Position numbers and translations under genes: made by a program
Part shown: positions 55,467 to 64,000 of the stretch, piece by piece
How the letters are laid out: each line of letters starts with the position of its first letter
How positions within the stretch are numbered: the first letter of the stretch is position 1
Origin: Myrmaecium sp. VS I D KN 1
Taxonomy: Eukaryota; Ascomycota; Dothideomycetes; Valsariales; Valsariaceae
NCBI GenBank assembly: GCA_019775845.1
Contig: JADQAV010000055.1
Coordinates: 24,647 to 88,646, forward strand
DNA: 64,000 nt
Reading direction: 5' to 3'
The notes under the pieces: model-generated
Databases searched by the model: none
What the model was told of the DNA's origin: nothing
Seen by the model: the letters and a program-made list of their open reading frames with translations, nothing else

Positions 55467-57523
55467 TCACAAATCACCCATCCACTTCCACCGATGCCCG
55501 CGCACGTCACGGGGGTCATCCGCGGGTACGGAGGTAGTAGCAGCAGGAGCAGCAACATCCGTGCTAGGATCGACACATACAAAGCCGAACCAGCGCTTCT
55601 CCGTGCAGCTGTGCGTCAAGCTAGGCGCGCTGGACGCGGTCCGCGTCGGCGTCGGCGTCGACGTGCTATCCTTACATCCGCCGAACCAGCCGGGGTGTTT
55701 GCAGGATGTGGACGAGGCAGCGGTGGTGGAAGAGGTGGGCATAGCCGCGGTGGTCGTCGCGGGGACAGAGGCTGGCGCGGAGGAGGAAGAGGTGGAGGTT
55801 GTGGTAGTGGTGGTGGTTTTGTCCTTGCAGCCGAACCAACCGGGCTGTGGTAGGTATAGTTAGCATAAGGCTTCCATCGGGATAAGAGGGAAAAAAAGAG
55901 GCTCACTGTTTTGCATGTGCTGGTAGAGGTAGTCGAGGTGGAGCTCGTGGGCCCGCTGGTCGTAGTCTCGTCCAAACAACCCCACCAACCTGGGGTTTTA
56001 CAGGTTTCGGTCCGCGTCCGTGTAGACGACGTACTGGTGGCCGTTGAACTGCTTGTTGTCGTCGTTTCGGTACCGTTGCTCTCATAGTAGTTCCATGGAT
56101 AACAATCCGTGCAGTTGACGTACTGCTCGCACTTCGGCACGTCTTCATATTTTTCCAGCACGTCCCTGATCACTTCCTGGATCCGATGAGTGCCGATGCC
56201 GACACGCCACCCCAGATCGCCAACCGTATCGTAAACGCATTTATGCCCGGTATGGCACTGGCTTTGCATGGCATAACCTCCCAACGTGCAGGAAGACGTA
56301 GCAGCATTGCAAGTTCCCATGTAAACAGGATCCGCGGTATGGCCGAAGTGGTATGCGCCAGTGAAGGGGCGGCGCTGGTGAAGGCCACCAATTTGATGCC
56401 CAGGAGGAACAGGAAGGCCAAGACGAGCGGCAGGAAGCGCGTCAGGAACCGCTTCAAAGGTGATGGCTGGAAGTCCGTATGTGAGCGATAGGAGACTGCT
56501 CATGGCACCACCGAGAGAATGACCGGAAACCCAGACGTCAGCTTCAGGGTAAAGCTCGGTTACGTTGTGATAAAGGTCCTGTACTGCGGAGTAATAGCGA
56601 TACTTGTCGCGTAAGGCCGTTACCAAGCACGTAGAGTTGCAAGTGTATGAGCTAGTCATACAGTCACAGACTTGGCGCCAAAGATAGTTACCACCCTGGC
56701 CACAGCAGCAGCTGAAGTAAAGGTTATCGTTGACTTTGTCGTTCGTCGTCGTCTCGGATCCGTCAAAGACGGCGGGGGATGTGCCCTTCAGCCCTATCAC
56801 CACCGTGGAGTTCTTGGTATCCGCAAAGATGTGGCCGCGGAGCCCGTCACTCTCCCATCCGAAATCTTCCGTGTAGTTGAAACCCCCCTTCACGTCTCGC
56901 CAGTCACCGAGTCCAGGCCCAGTGACATAAGCATTGGCAGCGATCCGAGCGAAGGTGAGCACGGATGCCTTATCAGTGACATTTGGGCCTCGCACATCTT
57001 CCGTGACCCATGCCGATTCCGGAAGATCCAGGGTGTATCCGGTCATTCTTTTGTACTCGAGGATGGAGTTAATGTGCTCCGCACTCCTGTCGACGAGGCG
57101 CTGGATGCGGGCGGTGCTGGACAGCGCCTGCAGTGGGGGAACAGGTTCCTTGATAGAGGGGTCATCATCGGATACTATCCATACTTGGGCATCCTTTGGC
57201 ACATCGAGCCGTCGATGGAGCTCTGGGTATTTGTATGCACCGTGATGGAAGATGTGTCTCAGGCTCTGGCATACTGGTTAGCGGAGCTGGAACAGAGGGG
57301 GCTTCAGTTCACCCACAAAGTCCAGCCTCTCAACACCAGCAGTGTCATCCTGACTGCCATCCGGGAAGGGCACCTGTATGGGAGGTAGCACGGCGTTGGC
57401 AGGATGAGCAGCAGCTTGAACAGCGGCAACGGAGCTAATGGCGTAGGGAGATAAGGCGAGGAACGATAAGAGCAAGCCGGCCGTTACTCTGGCGGTCGAA
57501 GTGCAGATGCGTCGCGAAGGCAT
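55467..57523 (-). CDS. ATG15: autophagic lipase Atg15
   Basis: Vacuolar phospholipase that breaks down autophagic and multivesicular bodies, reaching the vacuole as a single-pass membrane protein through the MVB route. Minus-strand exons are 57523-57317, 57265-55907 and 55844-55467; 647 residues. Intron 1 is 51 nt (GTGGGT donor, CGCTAAC branch point, TATGCCAG acceptor) and carries an in-frame TAA if retained. Splicing gives [19 protein letters not shown]. An N-terminal signal anchor ([19 protein letters not shown]) is present. Nucleophile Ser319 lies in VSGHSLGG, followed by [22 protein letters not shown]. The Ser/Thr-rich C terminus repeats a CKxPGWxGCxD-like module: [34 protein letters not shown] and a diverged [13 protein letters not shown]. 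Several N-x-S/T sites fit a lumenal domain. Confidence 0.93.
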
Positions 57524-58201
57524 AGCAAGCGGCGGACAGGCAGACGATCATACCATCCGGGTATGGAGGAGGAGTGAACGCACGTAACAGGTTCTGGAGG
57601 TGAGGAATAGGAATAGGATGGGCGATGGGCGTACATGACCGGGTAGTAGCACGCGGGACACCGTCACAGGCACTGCATGGAGCGGCTAGGGTCTTGCAGC
57701 CTCAGGCATTCAGGTGGCGGACGATGCCATTGGTTGTCTGCGGGAGTGGCAGACGTACGTGGCTCGTGCTTAAGCTCGGGCAGTACCTCCCGTGACACCC
57801 TCGGTTCACGTGAATGGCGGAGTGTTGTTTTGCCTCAGGCTCACTTCCGGTATCAACAGCAACGCGATGTCCCTCACCAAGGAGTTCAGTTTTGTGATGC
57901 TCTTGTCCAGCGCCGATGGATGAGCTGCTACTGTCGCCCTGCCAGTCTATACGCCGAACCTATCGATGACCGACCAAGGCGCTCGCTTCGCCAGCACGTA
58001 CGGTATGGTATTATCGAGGCACTCGTTCCACATCAGCACACGAGCGGCCCCACTTGTTAAGGCACCGTTGTCCCTCACTCCGTTGAGGATCTGAGACCTG
58101 CAGTGACCTACAGTACATCGGCACCACCACCACCTCCGCATGCCGTCTTCGCCATGTCCTTCACTTCATAACTCATTGTTACATGTCACAGCATCGCCAG
58201 G
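57524..58201. promoter_or_regulatory. divergent promoter region, ATG15 / VPS9-domain gene
   Basis: 678 bp between start codons. No clear TATA box. Short frames inside have no recognisable product. Confidence 0.45.
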
Positions 58202-60824
58202 ATGCAGAGCTCCTCCCTGAACGCTGCTGACACGAGCAGTAGGCGGCCACGAGGCCTGCACACCTCCAGATCATTCACCCGTCTGGAACACACCGATGAA
58301 AGCCCCCTCCACCGTCACCGCGCAAGCACCCTCCAGGGCCCCCCTGTCCCGGACATACTCTTTCCCCAGCACCTTGCCGAGTCCCCTCAGACAGAGCTGG
58401 AAGACTACGATTATTTTGCCAACACCATCGACCACGGTCCCGAGCAAGAAACCGTAGCAGCCGCGGAGGCCTCCGGAGTTAAGATCCCACAATCAATGGA
58501 CGAGCTTCCGATAGAGATACGGAGTCTGACGGCAAGGTAGCTCCTCCCACTCTCTGGTGCTTAACAACTGAGCTTTGAATGTGCTAACGAGGCTTTACAT
58601 CCCTAGATTCCTTGACTCCCTTTCCACGAAAGCCCACCCGACCCCGCTCTCGATAGACGATGTAGCAAGTCTATTCCAAGACTTCTACACCCGCGCCGAC
58701 TCCCATATAGCAACACATATTGCTACCCTATCTTCCCGTCTATCACGGACGTCGTCAAAATCCACGTCACCTCCCGCTGGGTCGAGAACAACAAACAAGC
58801 CTGGACAGACACGGAAAGCAGGTTCCTCGGATAACGCCGGAGCTGAACAGCCTCTTTTGACCGCTTCAGAGCTTTCTGATCGGAGAAAGGCACGCCGGGA
58901 GTTGGAGTTGAAGCGGCACGCCCTTGAGGAAGCAGTGGAGCGTATCGTTTGTGAAAGCGTGTACGATAAGATCTGGAGACACCGGAGCACGGACGATGGA
59001 GAACGGGACGAAAAGCTCCGGTCACGGACGGCAGCCTTGTCCGTCGTTGGTATCGGGTTAGGGGAGCTGCTCGCAGGATCTGACGACATCACCGCGGAGG
59101 TGCGCAAATCGTCTGCAGAAAAGGAGGCGGAAATTCGGGCGTATCTGTCGGGCGCAAGAGAGAGTATCCAGAGGATGAATGAAGAGCGGTATCCTCTCGG
59201 GAAGCTGCAGCAGCTTACAGCCGCACACAAGAGCATTGTTGAAGCGCTTTCGCAGATACTACCCGCATCTTCATCCGCCGACGAGGTCCTTCCCACACTC
59301 ATCTATACCCTCATCACCACACCTCCCCATACATTGAACGTCATCAGCAACCTCCACTTCATACAACGATTCAGGGCGGCCTCCAGAGTGGACGGCGAGA
59401 CCGCATATTGCTTGGTCAATCTCGAAGCCACCATATCCTTCTTAGAGAATGTTGATCTTGCTTCGATACGCGCCGATGAAGGTCCGGGCGGCCACAAGAG
59501 CAGCACCCAACTTCAGCCGTCGTCCCCGGCAGCGCCTCCTATGGAACTCGGTTTATCGTCTGCGCCACAAGCAAGCAAGCCCGAGTCTCCGACTTCTTCT
59601 ACAGCTGCCACCCCCTCCGCGCATTTTGTGCCCAGTAACCCGCGCCGCCTCAGCAACCTCATTCAAGCGCAAACCAACCGCATCGAGGCCGCTGGCGACG
59701 CGATGAAAGCAAACATCATGGACAGCGCTGACCAGGCTATCGATACAATCAATAGCACGCTTGAGAATAGCTTTCGCTTCATCTTCGGCCGGCTCAAAGA
59801 ACAGGCGAGCAAGGGAAAAGCCGGCCAGCCTGAACCACTCATCCCAAAGACTCTTGCCGACGCTCGCAAACTTGTCAGTACTTCGGGTCCGGGAGAAGGA
59901 GATGACTCCACCAGCCTCAGCGCCAGCAGCTCGTTGGCCCCAGAAGACGAACACCGTCCCTCCCGTCCCAAAGTTGAGGAACGCGTGTCCGAGATCTTCA
60001 ACGGGAAGAGGAGTGCTGGTAGCAGCATTCGCGAGCGCAGCGTGGAGAGTGCTCGCAGCGGAGGCGGCGGGAAGCCATCCACGTCGACCCCAAAACACCA
60101 CTCCCCACAACGTCCCACTGTCACTCCCACATCCCAACCTCCCGCCACCACCTCCACCCTCGACTCCATGCGAACCCTATCCCAATCCTTCAACCCTCTC
60201 ACCCCACTCAACCGCTTCGCCAGCATGGGCTCCACGATGCTGCTCCCGCGTTTCGGCCGCGCCTCCGCTTCCCCCTCCCCCGCTCCCGGTGGCCCCTCCT
60301 CACCCGTCCCCGCCACCGCCGCTACACCTTCCACATCAGCCAACAGCGGCGATAAAAGCAAGACCACCCCCCTCGCCGACCCCATCCACGACGCCGTCAC
60401 CGAGCGCTCCCGCCACCTCGTCGCCCACGGCCTCGACGACCTGCTCACGCCGGCGCAGATCGCGCAGGAGTTGCGGGCGACGGCGGCGCTGGAGCGGCTG
60501 CGCGCCGCGGTGGCGAAGGTGCCGGGGGGATTGGTTTCGTTGGGTTCGCCTTCTGCTTCTTCTTCTTCTTCTTCTGAGGAGTTGATGAGGTTGCCGGAGC
60601 TGGAACCGGAGCTGTGGAGGAGGTTTGTGGAGACGAGGGAGGTGGGGGCGTTGCGCGTGGGGGAGTTGCAGGGCTTGCTGGAGGGGTTTCGGTATTTGGT
60701 GGGGGTTGTGGGGGATGTGCTTGGTGAAGGGGGAGGTGGTGGGGAGAAGGAGAGGGAGAAGGAGAGGGAGAAGGAGAGGGAGAAGGAGAGGGAGAAGGAG
60801 GGGGGTGGAAAGGATTGCGCGTGA
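58202..60824 (+). CDS. VPS9-domain protein, probable Rab5 guanine nucleotide exchange factor
   Basis: Predicted activator of Vps21/Rab5 in endosomal trafficking. Exon 1 is 58202-58536 and exon 2 is 58607-60824. The 70-nt intron (GTAGCT donor, GTGCTAAC branch point, TCCCTAG acceptor) joins SLTAR to FLDSLSTK; 850 residues. Residues 1-110 are disordered. The VPS9 region is about 215-400: ERIVCESVYDKIWRH, then DEVLPTLIYTLITTPPHTL, NLHFIQRFRA and the hallmark ETAYCLVNLEATISFLENVD. The remaining half is Ser/Pro-rich with a predicted helix (TNRIEAAGDAMKANIMDSAD). It ends in a pure EKER repeat encoded by a 12-bp tandem. Around base 60465 the coding strand switches from C-rich to G-rich. It is not the yeast Vps9 layout, as no CUE domain is seen. 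Confidence 0.87.
60744..60800 (+). repeat. 12-bp coding tandem repeat (EKER)n
   Basis: GAGAAGGAGAGG units, nearly perfect, at the 3' end of the VPS9-domain gene. Length variation would add or remove four residues at a time. Confidence 0.88.
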
Positions 60825-61391
60825 GGATCTTGGGAGGATAGAGGGGAGTGGGTGCATTGGATGGCGTTTTCTCTGAGTTTCTGTCTAGTTTCGTTGCGTC
60901 CATTCCTTTTCTTTATGTTTCCTATATCTCTTCACGCTTTGTTGGTCTTGGGCGGTTATTTCTGTATCTTTTGGACGGATGGTTTCATGGCGTGTGTGGT
61001 CGTTATATGGATGTCCATGTTGGGCAGGTGCACTATATCAGATGGGGAGGGCTGATTCTTCCCCGTTCCTTCCTTCTTTCCTTCCTTTTTCGTGTCATTC
61101 CCTTGCTTCCTCTCCTTCTGTTATTCGTCCACAACGTAAAGAACGTAAGCACTTGGATAAGAGGTGTTCATTTGCTTTCTCTCTCATCTTGCCAGCAATC
61201 TGCGCATATTAGCTTGTGTCTGTGGTTGTTGTGGCTGGTGATGGGAAGATGTTGATTACACATTGAGGGTATTAAGGATGGCGAAGGTGTTAGCTTGGGT
61301 TGTTACGGTATCATGGGATTCATTCATTCATCCTTTCTTTTTCTTGCATCCGTTCATTCTGTTGTGGAACTGCTATGCTTCCTGCTCACTC

Positions 61392-61464
61392 TACTTGCTT
61401 GCTTGCTTGCTTACTTGTTTGGCTTGCTCATTTACTGGCTTACTTGCTTGCTTACTGGTTTGCT
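61392..61464. repeat. imperfect CTTG tetranucleotide repeat
   Basis: GCTTGCTTGCTTGCTTACTTG-type units, degenerate in the second half. Confidence 0.8.
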
Positions 61465-63135
61465 CCCTCCGTAGGTGTGGCTGCGGATGTGGGATTCTTC
61501 TGCCTTAGGCGGGGGAGTGGGTGTTGGTGTTGGTGTTGGTTGGTGGTTTGGTTGGTATGCTATCCGTCGGTGTTGAGGAATTTGGGACTCTGTGTACCCA
61601 TTACCTGTGATTGAGATACTGGCAGTTGGGGATCAAAGGTTCCCCAGGGTTTGCTGAGTACTCCTTTTCTTCCTTTTCTTTTCTTCTCTTTCACTCTTCC
61701 ATGTATGGGTAGTGGCTTCACCTCACTCACTCGGTCTGGGAGAGTGTGTGGGTTATGTACTGCGTTCCTCTGCTGGTATGCAGACTTAGGAACTCGAAGC
61801 TATACGTCACGGACGAGAGAAGGGAGACCATTCCAGGAATTCTCTCTCTTTCGCTCTCTCCCTCTCTCTCCCCTCCCTCGTCAATCGGGCACGAGACGAT
61901 GTATCCCAAACAAGAAAGCATAACAACACAGATAGCGGCAGAGAGGGGCTCCGTTCATGTCCACCCATTCCACTACCTAACTACTACTTCACCCCTTTAA
62001 CGGGGGCTGGGCTGGATGAGTGGGTTCAGTGGGTGAATTGGGAATGCTGTGGAGAGAAGACATTGGGAGGCGTTATCTCCGTAAATGAGTGAAGAGAAGG
62101 TGTGGAGGAAGTTCAGCGTCATGATGATATACGCTTCGTATGCAAGGTCAGTGTTGTACTGTAGTGGACGTACAACCCCCCTTGCCGGTATGAGAAAGGG
62201 GAAGAAAGGAGAGAGCTGAATCAGAATACACCAGCAGCAAGGGGGTTGTCGGCTTGCTGGCTCAGTAGGAGAAAGTGGAAGGTGTTTGTGGATTGGTCGC
62301 GATTAGGTCTGATCTGTTATTCTTTTTAGATCTTCTTTGCATGCAGAGCTGCTTTCTTCTCTCCTTGTTCTTGCTTTTTGAAGAGGCTTCAACGATACAG
62401 CGTTCTCAACCGGATACACATTGATCAGACGAGATATATAGAGGAGAAGCCAGAGAGCCGGCGATGGAGACGAAAGAAAGATAATAGAAAAAAAAGAAGA
62501 AAACTAGTGATAGAAGAAAGAAATGATGGAAATCATCTCCCCTCCTTACCAGCCTTCCCTACCAGCGCTGGCCGAGGCATACGCTCGATTTGCTGAACGC
62601 CGTACGGGAGAAATTAGCATCGCGAGCGCATTCGAGCAATTGAGTCATTCACTCCGTCACTACATACCGTACCTCGTCCTCGACGACGGAGTGAGGACAG
62701 CAGTGTACGTACGGTGCAGAGCTTTACTTGCTCATTCATGCGCGAGGAGCGGGCTGCGCACGGTGAGCAAGGTAGTTAAACTTGCTCACCTCGCCTCGCG
62801 ACTTGTCCTCTGACTCCGCTGCTGTTGCTGCGAGAGTAGGTTTTTCGTCTATTTAGCTTTTCTTCTTTGCCTTCGCCTTTGACTCCTTTTTTTATCACGC
62901 TGGACGTCCGGCTGCTGCTACGGCCACCCCCTTCCTCGAAGGCAGGAGTATAAAAGTTGCGTTGAGCGCGCGGGTTTGTACGTCTGCCTGTAGCTACTGC
63001 TTATAGTACGTAGTACTTTGTGCTTAGGACCTGCATCGTTCTGCACGGCTGCGTACTGTATGTACGTGAGGCTATGTGCGGCTTTCTTTCTGCATCTACC
63101 CGAGGGAGTTGAGGGGGCTTGATGGACGGGGACTT

Positions 63136-63188
63136 GACGACTCGACGAACTCGACGAACTCGACGAACGAAGACTCGACGAACTCGAT
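63136..63188. repeat. ACTCGACGA decamer-like tandem repeat
   Basis: Units of 9-10 bp around CTCGACGAA, four to five copies, in apparently non-coding DNA. Confidence 0.8.
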
Positions 63189-64000
63189 AGACTTCCCTAG
63201 CCGGACAGAGGGTTATCCTCTCTCCTCTGCGCAAGTCTGCTCTGCTCAAGCTGTATCACTGCTGCTACCTACAGTACCTCTCCAGCTCACCTCTTCACCA
63301 TCAACAGTACGGTACTGCGCGGGACGAACTACCTAAGGCCCATCAAGGGGGAGGGGGGACGGAGAGGCTGCAGGGCAGGGCAGGGCATGGAGTGAGTGCA
63401 TGCGGCGGGAAGCGGTCCGAATTGCGCGCGTCCATCAGGTCCATCATCAGTAAGTAACGTAAGCGAGGTGAGGGGCGCGGCGGCCGGGGGGGAGGGGGGT
63501 CCGCTACGGAGTACGGATACTACGACCTCCCACTAAATACGTCCGGACGGGTTGTGAGATGTAGATTAATGGGGGGGTGGTGAGTGATATTTTTGAGATT
63601 TAGAGGGGTTGTGATTCACAGTGTACGGACTACGGACGTCCTGTCTATACGGTAGGTACGGATACAGTATGTATAGTGTCTACGAGGACGGATCTGCGAC
63701 GTTGTTTTTGTTGTTCTCACACACGCCAACCACCGGCTCGGCGAACGCGTTCGTGATGCGCGTTCCAACAACGTTCCCGATGATCCACCAAAGGGAAAGG
63801 GGTAGGGAGGCTTGGTTGTCGGGGGTTAGTGTTGCGTGTAATGGTACGTTGTTCACTTGAATCAGAATAACGTTATGGAGTACTACCTAGGGGGGTACAT
63901 ATGGGGGGGGGGAGGGGGGGGGGCGAGGAGGGAGAGGAAGGGCGGGTGGTTTGTCTCACCTCATGCGAGACGGTGTTGACGGATGCGGTGCTCTCTGGTG

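Larger units (their letters stand above)
60825..64000. other. 3.2-kb right-end region without a supported gene
   Basis: T-rich VPS9-gene 3' flank, then low-complexity sequence. An orphan TATAAAA lies at 62949-62955 with no gene recognised after it. G-run clusters occur at 63485-63500 and 63903-63922. A 97-codon frame from about 62523 and others show no domain. Confidence 0.5.

Noticed and set aside
63485-63925. Telomere or subtelomere signature at the right edge
   Set aside because: G-runs are present but there is no TTAGGG array and no subtelomeric gene family.
1-64000. Transposons, viral copies, CRISPR or secondary-metabolite cluster
   Set aside because: No transposase, reverse transcriptase, integrase, long inverted or direct terminal repeats, PKS/NRPS or spaced direct repeats were seen.

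Overview
The window is nuclear DNA of a filamentous ascomycete (Pezizomycotina). Genes are compact with short introns (48 to about 250 nt, most 50-90) that carry GT-AG ends and CTAAC/CTGAC-type branch points. The gene set points the same way: NoxR (absent from yeasts), uricase, a CrgA-like RING-LON protein, Atg15, a CDK11/NpkA kinase, a fungal-type Rictor with an N-terminal HR1 coiled coil, and tiny cysteine-rich metallothioneins. A finer placement is not secure. TACGGAGTA-like motifs near 51.67 and 63.51 kb are at most a hint of Eurotiomycetes. I assembled the gene models from reading frames and splice signals; no alignment was run.

Layout. 0-2.7 kb: 3' part of UTP21 (+). 4.1-6.3 kb: two metallothionein genes facing tail to tail, each with a TATA box. 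6.3-8.5 kb: apparently decayed DNA with traces of a P-loop helicase and a J domain. 8.5-9.2 kb: three-exon LITAF-type zinc-ribbon protein (+). 9.7-11.9 kb: TRF4-type non-canonical poly(A) polymerase (+). 13.3-15.8 kb: IST2/anoctamin (+, six exons). 16.3-16.5 kb: TOM6-like (-). 17.0-21.2 kb: unrecognised 1338-residue protein (+). 21.6-23.4 kb: mitochondrial GatA/HER2 (-). 24.6-26.6 kb: noxR (-). 28.5-29.7 kb: CCS1 copper chaperone for SOD1 (-), divergent from 30.2-31.0 kb mitochondrial uL13m (+). 31.7-32.8 kb: uricase (-) with a KANL tail. 34.6-38.9 kb: TORC2 subunit Rictor/AVO3 (+). 40.3-42.0 kb: RING-RING-LON protein (-). 44.24 kb: 52-base assembly gap. 44.5-46.2 kb: NDUFAF7 (-), divergent from 46.3-47.9 kb CDK11-like kinase (+). 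47.9-52.8 kb: repeat-rich DNA without a supported gene. 52.8-53.6 kb: acidic protein of unknown function (+). 55.5-57.5 kb: ATG15 lipase (-), divergent from 58.2-60.8 kb VPS9-domain Rab GEF (+). 60.8-64 kb: no supported gene.

Most genes are housekeeping: ribosome biogenesis, RNA surveillance, mitochondrial import, translation and complex I assembly, ER-plasma membrane contact, TORC2, Rab5 activation and autophagy. The one suggestive theme is metals and reactive oxygen in the first half: two metallothioneins, the NADPH-oxidase activator NoxR, the SOD1 copper chaperone and H2O2-producing uricase. No transposon, CRISPR array, secondary-metabolite cluster or convincing tRNA was found. I found no clearly new multi-gene system. 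The observations most worth checking are the metallothionein pair, the catalase-type peroxisomal tail on uricase, the repeated Cys/Trp modules of Atg15, and the decayed 6.3-8.5 kb block.
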